Below the pieces are notes generated by a model. That model was not told the origin of the DNA. It saw only the letters and a program-made list of their open reading frames with translations, and ran no database searches. 64,000 nt of DNA from Gorsachius magnificus (Eukaryota > Chordata > Aves > Pelecaniformes > Ardeidae), in contig CM067087.1 of the NCBI GenBank assembly GCA_034008185.1, forward strand, positions 48,935,590-48,999,589. The letters run 5' to 3'. Shown piece by piece: positions 1 through 12,155 of this stretch (the stretch's first letter is position 1; each line of letters begins with the position of its first letter). A program made the translations under genes and the position numbers.

Positions 1-1100
1 TCTCTGGTAGAGCTGGTGCAGCCCCTGCCAGCTCACGGGATGGTGCACGATGCCAGGTTGGCTACGGGCTGGCTCAGGGCGGTGGCCAAACCTGCAGTGG
101 CCGAGACCCAGGTAGTGAAGGTTTCCCTGCCTTAAGGTGGGCGCCTCCTGTTCCTTGCGGTGAGGATTTCCTCTGTGCTTGAAGCCACGCAGAAGCTGTA
201 GACTGGCCCCACCAGACCCCGCATCATTTCCTCCTCTATCCTTGCAACAGAAATCCCGGTGCAGTTTCCCCAGAGCCGTAGGCCCCTCCTGCTTGAGAGG
301 GGTCAGGTCTGCAAGGTGGGAGGAAGCATCTTGGAGCTGAATCTACCTCATGCCCAGGCCAAGGTTGGCCACTGTCAGCCTGGAGCTCCTCTGAGCTTCC
401 TGGCTTTTTACGCGCAAGCCCACGTGTGCTGACCCAGGCTTCTCAGCTCCGGTGCGAAGTTGCTCGCAGAACAATAAAAAATGCTAAGCGTTTTGCTTGA
501 TGTAAATTTTGCAGAAAACCAAAGCAGGGTGAACTTTGGCTCCTGTTCAGCTGCAATCTAGACATGAATTAACAGGCGCTTCAAACTTAAATTAGACGAG
601 TCAGCCATTGAATGCAGTTCAGCAGCACACCAAAACGAAGCCGGATGACATTTATGACACATTTCATTGTTTCTGTAATCTAAGTAACACAAAAGGCCTA
701 AGTCACAGCACAATACTTTATTGCATTGCTTTTTGAAACACTGTCCATGAATAAATTTAGGCTAGAAATTGGAAGACTTGTTACCATCAAAGCGAGGAAT
801 ATGTGATGATGTTGCTGTGATGGCACTGGATGGAGCTGCCTGTGCTAAACTGGAGCTCACGATCCAGTTCCACTCCACGTACACGAGGCTGGGTTATTTA
901 AAACAAATGTCAACAGGAAACGTTTTTGGCCTCTTTATGTATTGCTTTTAGTCTGGAAACATCAGAGTGCATAAAAAAAAAAAAGTAGAAACTTCAGTGA
1001 AGTATTTAAAACCTAATTTTTAAAATTTGATTTGTGACCTAAGGTTGGAATATCCCTTCTGTGCCAAGTATATTTAAAACTCCAGACACACCTCCCCTCC
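1..1100. other. gene-free unique sequence
   Basis: The left 450 bp are GC-rich and the rest is AT-rich. A 60-codon frame at 769-951 has no features of a gene. No repeat, RNA gene or splice-supported exon was seen. Confidence 0.6.
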
Positions 1101-1128
1101 AAAAAAAAAAAAAAAAAAAAAAAAAAAA
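1101..1128. repeat. A28 homopolymer
   Basis: Uninterrupted run of 28 A, preceded by CTCCCCTCC. No retroposed body or target-site duplication is recognisable upstream, so it is recorded only as a mononucleotide repeat. A shorter A run lies near 974-985. Confidence 0.95.
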
Positions 1129-1140
1129 TGTATGGGGAGG

Positions 1141-1490
1141 AACGGGATACACCCCCGTGAGCCGCCCAGCTGCAAGGCAGACGTGTGCTGCATTTGCTAA
1201 TTAGGCTGCACGCGTTCTCTGCCCCCCCTCACTGGAAGCCTACGCGATGTGTTCATGCCCCACGTCTAGCAGAGCACCCGTGGCGCGCTGTCCCGGGCAG
1301 ACCGCTCCCTACCGCTGCTGCCCGCGTGGGTTCAGTGCTCTCTGGGAGCTGGGACGTTCAAGGGCGAGCAGGATTTGGGGGACGAGCGGCCCTTGCAGGC
1401 AGGCTGCCCCTGTCCCCAGGGCAGGGTCTCTCGCGCAGCCGATGCTCTCGGGGTACCAGTAACGCTCGCTGTGTGCAGCTGGCGTATGTG
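1141..1490. promoter_or_regulatory. CpG-rich patch (candidate CpG island)
   Basis: By hand count 28 CpG lie between 1141 and 1500 in sequence of roughly 60% GC, an observed/expected ratio near 0.8. Several ORFs are open here in different frames, which reflects few stop codons and not coding. It could be a distal promoter or enhancer, or simply GC-rich DNA. No TATA or initiator can be tied to it. Confidence 0.4.
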
Positions 1491-2390
1491 GCCCTGCAGT
1501 GCCAGGAAAGGGAGGGAAACTTCAGTGAGCCATCCGGATCAAAAGCATGGAAGTCAAGCTAAAACCACAAGAAAAATAAACGTATTTAAATATGGTGGGC
1601 TATGAGAAACATCTATGCAACAGATAACCTACGATCTCAATGACTGATGGGTTTACAGCGCAATTTTAAGGATGAACTGTTCCTAAGCAATTTTTCCAGT
1701 GTATTAAGCACTAACAGCATCAGGCATGCATGTCTTGTTCTACTCTTTCTTTTTTTTTCTTTTTCTTGAACAAACAAGTTGAATGTGGCCAATACAGGAA
1801 AAGAGCCCACTCTCCACTTGTGTGTGCGCGTTCCTTTGTCCTCCTTGCAATATCCCCCGGTAATGACGGAGTGCAGGACCGTGTTCTGCTCTAATGTCTT
1901 TCTTGTAAGATTCGGAGGGTAGTGCCGTCGTGACCTTCGGGAGCAGTTTTTTTCCATTTGGGAGGAGGCAGGGGAGAAAGCATTGAATCTGAGATTGATT
2001 TTCCTCCTTTTAGCATGTGGAAATTCAAAGCAGGCTCCTTGATTCACCAACAATGACTGCATCTCCAGCCTTAGAGAATGCGCCGGCATCAGCAGGAGCG
2101 GACTGATGAAGTTAATACCCTCGGACCACATTGTGAATGCGACCAGAGCCCGGTATGCTCCATGCCACTGAAAAATGCTGATGCTGTTCCTTGCAGAGAC
2201 TGGTCGCAGTTTTAACTGGAGAATTGTTAGCTGAGGATTAAGGCCACGGAGAGCTCAAGCAGTTTTACACATAACAGTGTGTCCACGCTTTCTTGTCGGG
2301 ACGCTTACGGGCTCTGCGTTTGCAGTGTGTGTTCTGGAGGTTTCCAAGGAATGCATCCAGCTGAAGGCCAAACCGCAGATTCAGAATAGC
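1491..2390. other. gene-free unique sequence
   Basis: It contains a minus-strand open frame of 164 codons (1637-2131) that is low in recognisable features and includes a Lys/Glu-rich stretch derived from a CTTT-rich run near 1741-1770. No domain was recognised and it is judged non-coding. Confidence 0.55.
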
Positions 2391-2490
2391 TTAGGGACAT
2401 GGTTTAGTGGTGGGACGGCAGTGTTAGGTTAATAGTTGCACTTGGTGATCTTAAAGGGCTTTTCCAACCTAAACGATTCTATGATTCTAC
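2391..2490 (+). mobile_element. CR1 LINE, 5'-truncated 3' tail
   Basis: About 100 bp matching the extreme 3' end of an avian CR1 retrotransposon in sense orientation. It shows the TGGTTTAGTGG block, then GTTAGGTTAATAGTTGCACTT, the GATCTTAAAGG block, the TTTTCCAACCTAAA block, and a terminal ATTCTATGATTCTA run. CR1 has no poly-A tail and ends in such 8-bp repeats, so this end is diagnostic. Nothing of the reverse transcriptase frame remains, so the copy is dead on arrival. CR1 copies are normally 5'-truncated like this. The exact 5' boundary is estimated. Confidence 0.87.
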
Positions 2491-3240
2491 GAGATATTAA
2501 AGATGATGGGTTTTCCCCGCTTCGCTTCCCTGCAAAGGGCTGCTCTATTCAATGAGAGTTCTGGGAGGTGTTGGAGGTGAACAGCTATTCAGTGTAAGCT
2601 TTATTTATTTTTAAAGAACAGACTGAGTGAGCAGGAGACTTTTGGAGAGCTTCAGCAGGAAGCTCTGAGAAATTCCGCTGTATCCAGCCCGTGGGGTCCT
2701 TTCAGTCCTTGCATGTTCCTTACTTGCCATATTTCAGTTTGAGCTGGCCGGTCACTTCTGTCTGGACTTCAAATTTAGCCCTGCTGATCTGGGGGAAAAG
2801 GATTGCACAACTAAAATTTCCGCAAGGGTTGATAGTACCCATCTTGCTTCAGGTCTTGGAGAAAGAGCAACTGAGTGCAGCGCTCGTGGGGCAGGGGCGG
2901 CGTTTCTGCACCAGGGTGGAGCTGCACGAGCACTGGCGAGGGAGGAGGAGGTGACGTTCCAGCAGGTGCCCCCTCTTGATCAAACGGTGCTTTCACCGTT
3001 TAGTTTTTGTGATGGGCACGGTTTCTCCATGGTACCCCTGCTACAAACTGAACCGCTGGCTCTGCCGGAGCACTTAAACTCTGTCGTAAACCGCTAGCGG
3101 GAGACCAAATCTGATGAAGGCGTAGGTTTATTGCGAAACGGGCATCCGCAACTGAAGGGGGGCTCTGCTGTGGTGTGAAAGGTTTTGGCCGTTGAGAACG
3201 TTAGCTGCTGAGATTTGTACCTGCGAGGAGATCTACAGCC

Positions 3241-3432
3241 AGACTGTCGTGCCCCTTTTCTTTCGCGAGCCCACCGCTCTGCCTACACAAACCGGTGGTG
3301 GCTTCCAGCGTTCTCCCCATTGCCCTCGCGGTGCTGCGGGCAGGGTGGAGCCCCCCGCCCGGGCTGTGGGAACCAGCCCACGTGCGTTAGCGAGGGCACA
3401 GGCAGGCAGCGCTGGGAGCCGGCGGACATTTG
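3241..3432. promoter_or_regulatory. short CpG-rich patch
   Basis: About 17 CpG in 190 bp of GC-rich sequence, 190 bp left of the perfect CRE palindrome at 3618. It is too short for a formal island. The pairing with a CRE is suggestive but no transcript can be shown. Confidence 0.33.
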
Positions 3433-3617
3433 AAGGTATTCATTTACTTCCTCTAATAGTCTTTATGAACTTTAAGAAAATAAACATGTGCTAGGGGACA
3501 CGAGGTAGGGAAATGTCAGGTTTAAGTGTGGTTTGTGCTGGGTTTTGTGGTTGGTTTTTTTTTTGTTTCGTTTTTGTTTTTTTGTTTTTTAGTTGCCCAT
3601 GTCTTTACCTGCCCAGT

Positions 3618-3629
3618 CGTGACGTCACG
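3618..3629. promoter_or_regulatory. perfect 12-bp CRE palindrome
   Basis: CGTGACGTCACG is its own reverse complement and contains the full consensus cAMP-response element TGACGTCA at 3620-3627, with three CpG. CREB/ATF-family bZIP dimers bind this element. Full palindromic CREs are rare outside promoters because methylated CpG decays, so survival hints at low germline methylation. Occupancy is an inference. Confidence 0.5.
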
Positions 3630-4860
3630 CTTTGTGCACGAGGCAGTGAAGGTTCATCCTTCGGTGCACGCTAAAGTCTCAAAGTAACAAAACCGTGCGT
3701 TTTGTCATCGCACAGAGTTGCTTGTGTGCATTTTGGTTCTGAAAGTTACGAAAGTGACAGAGGAAAAAATGTGGGGTCCTGTTAAAATTTGCGTTAGAAA
3801 GGTTTTAATTTCGGTGTATTTGAGACGCAGTATGAAGTTGGCCCTATCCTGATCGCTGGTTTGGGTACAGCCATGAGGATCTGTGGATGTGTTTGTGTAT
3901 TAAATAGCAGGGACCCAGAAACACCTACATCCAGGTGAGTACGCCTTACTGGGGCGGTGGAATTGGGGTTGCTGGTGGAAGGAATTATTTTATCAGTAAG
4001 ATCGGGCTTCATTACAGTTGCCACTGATGAAACTCAAAATGCAGTTTAGCACCCCATGTTGCTGTAGTCATTCTACTGCAGAATTACCTTCCCCTGCTAT
4101 CAGTGAATTACAACAATTTGCGTTTAGCCCCAGAAAGATTCCTTTGTTGTGCTGCTTATTGCTTATGAAATCTTTTTAAACTGTGGTGTTTAGTTGTGGG
4201 ACGTAGGATCTGAACCTATCCCAGGTTATTTTAACCTGAAGAACAGATTAGTTGCTTGCACACCTCCCTTACGCCTCTCTGCAATGGGAAAGGAATGCAT
4301 TTTGTGGTGGGTTTGCATGCAAATATATGAAAAGCTCTCTTCAAGAATACATGAATCCAATTCGTACCTCCCTATGGCTCATCTCCGATTCCTGGAATGA
4401 AGTTCTCAGCTGGAAACAGAGCGTGTTCCAGTGCTTTGAAGTATGTTTTTGCAGTCATCTCCTATCGTCCAGTTAACATTGTACACAAGAGGTGAAGATA
4501 GAAGGTTTGTCCAAGACGTGCCAGAGGCTTTGGGCTGTCACCATGGAAGGTGATCTTGAGCTTCTTGATGAGTTCAGATTATTTGTAACCTGAATTGAAA
4601 TACCTGCTTTGCTTAGCAATTAATAATGTCTTTAATGGGACTCAGGTGACACTACTTGGATATATAGGCAGCGCAAAACTCCTGCGTTATCTGTTTTTAT
4701 TTCTACTGAATTTTGGGCCGTGTGAATGTTAATTCTTTCAATCAGGAACATCGTGTATATCTGTTATAGGTGAAACTGCTGGGGTTCGGAATTATCCTTC
4801 GTATGGATAATCTTCTGAAATGATAATAATTTCATAAGTAGCTCATATATAAAACAACTG

Positions 4861-5160
4861 CCCTGACTTGAAAGCTCTGCGCAGGCCAGTTAAACCGGAA
4901 AGAATGCAAACAGCGCGGTGACGCAGCGTCGGTCGCTTCTGGGAATCTGCGTTTGAGAACGGGCAGGCTGGCGCACCTGGAAGTAAGGACGGCGCGAGTA
5001 CCTGGCAAGGCTCCGTGTCAGTTAGAAGCCACCGGCTGGCGTTGTCATCTTCATCTCTGAACCTCTTGTAACGGGACAGCCTACGCTGCGCGCGGAGAGA
5101 GCGCGCGTTCCTGGGGTGTCTGAGAACTTCGAAGGAGCATTAGCGTGTGTTTCAAATTCC
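4861..5160. promoter_or_regulatory. CpG island with CpG at or above expectation
   Basis: 27 CpG in 300 bp at only moderate GC (about 55%), giving observed/expected about 1.1-1.2, the least CpG-depleted segment noticed here. It includes GAGAGAGCGCGCGTTC and GACGCAGCGTCGGTCG. This pattern implies an unmethylated germline state, usual for promoters. No adjacent coding exon was found on either strand, so it is an orphan island if real. Confidence 0.48.
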
Positions 5161-8100
5161 CCCACCGGCAGAGCCACGTGCCACACTGGCCGCATCCTAT
5201 GCGAGGAAGTCTCAGGGGCGGTTTGTTTAAGCTGTCTGTAAGCAGCTTAGAATAGCTATTGTAGAGGTGAAAATACCATAGCTTTAAACCTTATCACCCC
5301 ACAGCCTGGCAGGTCTGGAAGCCAAGCCTGTGGCCCCACTGAAAGAGGGAATCTCCTGTTCCTGGGAGCGTTTTGTTCCAATTCCTTGCCCTTTAGTGCT
5401 ATTCCTTTAAATGAAGAAATTGTTTCTGAAATGGGACTAAGGATTGCCAGGGAAGATGGTATAAGCAAGTTTAATTCTTGTAGGAAATGTGAGGTTTGGA
5501 AGGAACCCCTCCCTCCCACCACCGCTGTTTCCGAAGCAGGTTTTTATTTTTGCTGTTTAGCATTGCTCTGTTGGGGAAGATGTTGAGGAACTTGCCATGC
5601 TTGTAGCAGTCTTAAGGGACATAAACGAGTGACCAGATAGCAGGTAAGGCCATCCAAGATGTATCATGATGGTTCCCCAAAGTGTCTCGTACCTCTGCAG
5701 CTTAACCCAGATGGATTATCTTATTTGCACCAGGCACTTACAGCACCTAAGACTAACTCTGCTGGTATGTAGTTGATTCCCGCTGTTAAGGCTGTTATTT
5801 ATTCTTGTTATGCTTATTGCACTTAACACCACATGTCAGACAATGCCCATCTTAAATCAAGTGCTAAGTCACTGCCCGCGAGTCGCCCAGGAAGGGGTCT
5901 GGTTTTGGGCAGTGTACGTATGAAGCCTCTACAGGCTCAGACTCTTACCCATGCGCTCGTACGACCCACGGCCTCCCGTTAGCACACTGAGGCTTCCCTA
6001 ACTGCTGCTAGGTCAGTTTTTTCTTTGAAAGTTCAAAATCTTGGAAAATTAGATTTCTTTGGCTTTTTAAGGTCCAGGTATCCAAACTCAAGCTCAAAGA
6101 CTGAAGAGTCGTGAATCTTCTGACTCATATGAACATTTAGCTCTTAACTATGGCAATCTTATCCTCTCTTTACTTAAAATCTATTTCTTTACTGGGTGAA
6201 GACTTATTCAGTGTGAATTTTTTAAAACACTAGATAAGGTTAAACTACTCATTTTTGTTTCCAAATGTGAGCTTTACTAAAATTAAGTGATATGATTGTT
6301 ATAAAAAAAAAAATAAATTATTATTTGGTCTTTTAGTCATCCGTGTCCAAGCTGTGATGCCCCAGCGTGGTCAGCATTAGCCAAATTCTGCTCTAATTGA
6401 AGTCAGTGACTGCTTTCTTTGGGTGAAATATTAGGCCAATGCCAGGTCTTTTTAAAAATCTTATCCTTGTTCTTTCCTTAGCTTTTGGTACATGCTTTTG
6501 GCTCTCATAAGGGTTTGTTTCGAAGGGCAGATGTCAGGTAGCGTGAGGATTGCCTTGCTTTGCTTTGCTGGAATGTACTGGGGAAGCTGGAGTTATTAGA
6601 TTAGTGACTGTCGCTGCAATTAATATCGTGTGGTGCATCTATCATCAGCCTGCGGGCAGCCCGATGTTGTGGACAGAGATCCTTCCCCAGGTCTGGCCCT
6701 GCAAGGAAAAGGGTTTTTCATCTGCAACTGCTCCTCCCTCTGGCAGAAGTCGCGGGGTGATTCTGTACATCATCTCTTAAGACATTTCCTGCGGATGGAG
6801 CCGGGGTGGTGGGGACGGGTCCAGCAGGTCTCTGCCCGGAGCGGAGCGTGCCTGGGTGCCGCAGCGCCGGCTGCTCTGCCAGCCCTGGCAGGGGCGATGA
6901 CCGAGACCTGTGGGCAAACTGGTCGCTGAAAATCTGCTCCATGGTTACTGCTTCTTGCAGAGCCCTCAGCTGCCTGTACCCAGAGGTGTTCTCTTCCCAC
7001 GAGGTCTGATGAAAAATTAACACCGGCACTTCTGACGAATGCTGACAATGTTCGGAGAGCTAGGAACACGTCCATCTGTCACCAGAACTGAATTCACTTT
7101 CGTAGCACTACCTGTAACCAAGTTGGCCTCTTTTACCTTGAAGAAAACCAAAATGTTCCTCTGTGGAACAATTCCCTCCTCCTCTTTCATCCCCAGCCTT
7201 CCCCCCGGAGCATAGAAAGCGAGTCCTCAGGCCCCCCCAGCCGTAGCTCCTGCCTAACTGGTGTGGTTGTGTCAAGCAAGGGCTGAAGAGGTATGGAACT
7301 AAATCAACAAATTCTGATTTGTTGGTTCAACTTGAGTACAAACGAGCTAAGGAAAAACCAAGCTGGAAATGGAGAGCAAATATCTGCGAGAGGCAAGCCG
7401 CAGCTTGCAGTAAAGAAAATGTTTGCAGAAAACGCCAGCATTACAGGTTTATCTAAGGTGTGGTCTAGCTTAAGCTGCAGTAATTACCCAAGGTACCATA
7501 GCCGTGGCTGGAAAATGAAGTGCTTTATGCACTTAACCCATTCGTGCCTCCCGAGACCAACCACAGCGTTGCACTCAGGCCAAGCCCTGGCTTTCCTCGT
7601 GCAACTGAAAATTCCTAAGTAAGATCCCATCCTCCTCTGTTTCCCGGCCATGGGAGCTTTGAGGTTCTGCATTCTCACGGCAGTTCGCAGCATTACGAAC
7701 TAGCAAACAGGCCAACCAGCTCTGCACTTTCACTATTTACAGGTGCTGGTGATTCCAACAACTGTAGGCAAAGCAGTAAAATGAGAGAGGAGACCTTGGA
7801 AAGTACAGAAGGGCTGTGGGGAAAACCACTTGCCTAGGTAGTTATAGATGGGGTTGGGAATACTTATGGAGAGAGAATCCTGGGTGAGTAAGGGAGACGA
7901 ATTTAAACTTGCCAAATGTTGGTTGGAAGTGCTTGGTGGTTGAATTATCAGTGGGCAGAAATCCTGCTGTCTTCAGGAGAGCTGTGGAGAGCTTGCCTGG
8001 TTTGTGCTTTTCTGGAGAAACAGAAGGCCATCCAGGAGGATGACAAAATAGTCAAGCAAATTGGGAGCAATGCCTTGAAAGATTGCCAGGAGCTGAAGGG

Positions 8101-10769
8101 GTTTATTTATGAGGAAAGAACTCAAAAACCCTGAGTAGGTGAAGCTTGGCCAAAAAGCATTTGAAGGTTTAAACTGCTAAGTGAGTACAATAGATGGTCT
8201 ATCGCGGATGAATTCCCGGGACCAGGCTGAGGAGGAGGACACTAAAGTCTGTGCTCCAAAGTCTTTCATTCACAGACGTATGGAAAAATGGCTTTCAGAG
8301 AAGAGAGCAAGTGTTCACCTAACTTAATACTAAATATTAATATTACACTTTATAAATGCTTGCAAAGGATCTGATTTGGGACCAATAACTTCTGGTTTAG
8401 TCCAAGCATTGTGCGTGATGTTTTGACATGTAAAATCAGGGGTGAGTCCACCACCTCCCATGCCGACATGTTCCAGTGTTTGATCTTCTTGAATAGTTCT
8501 TGTGGTTGGCTACTCAGACCAGGGTTAATCATCTTCCCTGGCTAGCACCAGTATCTTGAGTCTGACTCCGATTGTTTGGTTTTGACTTCCAGGGAATTAA
8601 TCAGGAGCTATTAGTTGGGGTTGGGGGAATCATTGTTTCTTGGCTTGCCAAACACTGTAATTTTTAGTAAGTTTTCTGGATTGCCAGAGTGAAGCCCAAC
8701 TACCTGCCAGCCCTTGCATCTTCTGTTCTTGGGGAAACTCTGTTGAGGAGGAGGCTGTTCTGGCATGTTTTCATGTATGCTACATTTATTTTTAAAATGT
8801 TTTCCAAAGAGGCTTGGCAACATGGGCTGAGGCTGTCATTACTGTGAAGAACTGGAAAATAAAAGAACAGCTGGTGTGTTTGGTGTCCTGGGAGCTGGCA
8901 CTCCTAGGATTCCCTCTCCAAAAGTAAAATCAAGCTATGTATTTGTTTGTCTTTCATCATGTATAATAAATTATAAGAAACTGAGAAAAAAGCCAAGCCA
9001 AATCCTGCAAAAAATCAGTTGGAAGTTGACAAACGCCCACTGGCTAAGTACATTCTTGGCAATATGGGAGAGGAAAGAAAGTGGTAGAGCAATCTTCATT
9101 AAGTTTATTACCCTAAATTACTTAGGGCCCTCTCCTTAGTTTGCATAGGCAGTTCCGGGTCCCCTGACCGAGAGGTGCACGGTAGCCGGTCAGGAGCGCG
9201 ATGTCAGCCGAGGGGCAACCGGGCATGCGGCGGGATCAATGGGAAATACCAAAGCTAGAGGCACTGGAAGCTGGCCTGGCACTCCAGCTCTGCTAACTGG
9301 TCTGGAGGAGGAAGCAAGTGTAAGGACCTGGACTAAACTTGCCGCGTTGCCTGTGCAGCACGGAGCCCGCGGCACGGCACCATGTCCCACGCTGGCCTGC
9401 ACCACTTGCTCCTCCTGGGCTTTCTGCCGGACGCTCTTTGGTTATCTCTTTATTTGCTTTAAGGGTCTGCTCTGTATCCGCTCATTTCATTTTTTTATCT
9501 TGATTAAATATCTCCCTAAGTTTGGCTTTCACAGCCCCTTTATTTCCCTATGGAAAAACCTATGGAGGGAGAGGTGTGTGTCGGAAAGGCCCGCAAGAGC
9601 CAGAGTGTGCGCACTAAGCCCGGCCAGCCTCCATCTCTCCCCAGCATCGACGTACTGGAGATCAGACTCGTATGCCGTATTTTTCCCGTGTTCCCTGCAC
9701 AGAGCTGTGAGTTCTGCTTCCTCTGGGTCCTCTTTGTAGCTGACAGCATCCACGTCATCCCCCGTGGGCTTTCATAAAGAACGCATGCGTTGCGGTGTTT
9801 GTAGAAGTTACTTGCGAGTATTTCCTTGTCCTAACTTATTTGTTCTGAACTTATTACAACGAATACACAAGGGTAATTTGAAAATCCTGGAATTAAGGGA
9901 AATACGTTACGCACCAGTATTTTGGGGGACTGGCCAGGTTTCTCTGCCAACCAAAATGTTGCTGTGGCTTTTCTTGGTAGAGTTTTCCATGTAGAAAAAA
10001 AAATCAGCTTGCACTCATTTCTCTTGTCTCTCTGCGCCTCTCGCTACCTCCCTGTCTGTCTTGAACTTTCTTTTCTTAAACATTTTTATTTGTTGTTCAA
10101 ATATTTGCAGTCCTTAGGAGAGCAGAAAAACTTCAAGCATTTTGAAAACACAGAAGGGCTCCTTACGCTCAATGAAAATTACCGAGATATTGCTTTAAAG
10201 TGCCCTGCTTAAATAAATTAGAGAGTTCTACAACTCTTAAATGCCCCATAGAGATGCAAGAGGCACCTAGAAGAATAGGCCAGGTCACACTTAAATGAAT
10301 CTCTCTTGAAGAACATAACAGTAATAAGATAAACTGACTCTGCACTAAACCGCAGCGGCACAGATAATAACACAATCCAGCTCCCCTAAATGAATCTCGC
10401 TCAGAGGAAGGGACCAGGTGACAGGCTGGAGTAGGAAAAGGGAGAAAAATTAAAGTTATTTAACCTGTTGAAAGAATCAATTTTTCTGAGTCTCAGAGCA
10501 AAACGCCACCGGCCTTACGGACAGCGCTTCAGAAGCAGAAAGGCTTTTAAGAGCATTTCCTTTCGTATAGAAGCAATTTGTTGGCTAGATATAAGCAGCA
10601 GTATGAATTTAGCTGCTGCAGGTAGGAACTAATAAAGCGCTGGTTTAGAGTGCTGGGCCTTTCTTTCCCTGTAACCTCTAAATCCAGGATTTAACCCCAG
10701 AGAGCGTCAGAATATTGTGGCAGTTGGAGTTTTGTCAACAGGCCCTGCGCAAATTGAGTTTGGTGGCTT
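5161..10769. other. gene-free unique sequence
   Basis: This is mostly AT-rich DNA with a small repeat remnant at 6381 and a moderately GC-rich stretch at 6780-6930. The longest frame is 166 codons at 9239-9739, without domains and overlapped by frames on both strands. A poly-A/T tract lies at 6302-6320. Nothing gene-like was found. Confidence 0.6.
6381..6410. mobile_element. possible fragment of an ancient amniote repeat
   Basis: CCAAATTCTGCTCTAATTGA followed by AGTCAGTGAC resembles the end of an old palindromic repeat whose arms read CCAAATTCTGCTCT and whose centre reads TTGAAGTCAATGG. The middle appears deleted. The match is only 30 bp, so this is tentative. Confidence 0.4.
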
Positions 10770-11559
10770 CGTCAAGGTTATGTAACAGCAAACATTCGGA
10801 GAAATCGGGCACAATTGTCAGCCTTTGCTCTGAAAGGGCACAGGATTAAATGAGCATAAAAATTTAATTGTCCTCTCACCCTGAATAAGGCTGGGGCTTT
10901 CCATATTAGGGTCGGGCTGGCAAGTTGAGCAGCAATTTTTATCTGGCCCCTGGATAAATAGATGCATTCAGCCTTCCCGGGCCTTCAACCTTCATTAACA
11001 CAGAAATTAATCACATAAATTAAACATATATATTTTGCTGGAAAAAGCCTTAACAAGCTGCATCCTCTACTGGACGAGAGAAAAGAACCAGGCATGTGGA
11101 CACATTTAGCCTGACAATGCCAGGGCTTCCAGAACATGTTTAGGTTTCTGCCCTTAATTTTCCAGGAGCGGAGGGGCAGCTGGTGTCGGTCGTCTCTGCT
11201 AAGCACGGCGGAGTCGGGCCAGCACAGACCCTGCTTCATCTGTGGTTTGCTCCGGGCTCTCCCGTTCCCCTTCTCGACGTCTTTTCTTTTTTAAACTTCA
11301 TTGGTACGTTGCTGTAATTCAGTGCTGTCAGTGGAGGTATACTGGTGCGTAATGGAAATAACCAAGCACAGAACTGGTCCTTTAGATCTTATGGGGACAA
11401 GTGTGTTCCAGGGCTTCAGCAGTGAAATGTAACGCACCTAAGGTACCAAATTTGTGCCAGATAATGGCATTTTACATTTACACGGCCTCCGTTCCATGTA
11501 ATCCCACAGAGGTTTACAGGTAGCTTAATGGTGGGAAACTGTGCCTGGTTCTGGAAAGG

Positions 11560-11700
11560 AGGCGCTGCGGCTGGCGGAGCGGTCGGTCAGGAGCGTGGGT
11601 GATGTTCAGCCGCAGGATAACGGCCGGTAACCCGGGCGCCTGCCAGAGCGGCGGGGGGAGCTCTTCTCCTCCACCTCCCGCCGTGAACGGCACTGTGTTA
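11560..11700. promoter_or_regulatory. short CpG-rich patch
   Basis: About 16 CpG in 140 bp, including GGCGCTGCGGCTGGCGGAGC and ACGGCCGGTAACCCGGGCGC. It is flanked by AT-rich DNA. It is below usual island length. Confidence 0.33.
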
Positions 11701-12155
11701 CGTGATAATGTTGACTGTAAGCCATTAAAATAAGGCAGGATTTGCTTAAAAGCAAACGCTTTGTATTTAAGGTTTATTTTCCTCGTGTTTAAAATATGAA
11801 ATTACAGAGTAAAAGGAAGTGGTAAAACCTCTGTCACTCAAAGCCATGGGAATGTATCCGCTTGTTCACACATGCTCCCTGCTTATTCAAAGCGGGGTTC
11901 TCGTTTTACCGACTCATCCAACTCTTGGATGTGCTTAGGGGACAGCTTCATCCTAGCCAACGTTTTGATTTCCAGGCAATTATAAGGAAGAATGCGCCGC
12001 ACCATACCTACCTTTCACTTGTGTGCCAGTGAGGAATAAAATACTCAAAGTGCAGTTGCAGGTAGGCCCAACGGTGTGCGAGATGCGAGCTCCCTTAGGT
12101 GGCCTAAGCGCCGCCCATGGAGGATGCGCGTGGCATTTGGGGGGCCTGCTCCTGG

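Noticed and set aside
7916..8134. 72-codon plus frame with a Lys/Glu-rich, helical-looking C-terminal half
   Set aside because: Considered as a fragment of a transposon or host protein, but no match could be recognised and the frame is short.
9435..9447. 13-nt identity to the 5' part of mature miR-9 (TCTTTGGTTATCT)
   Set aside because: The rest of the mature sequence differs and no complementary star arm lies nearby, so no precursor hairpin can form.
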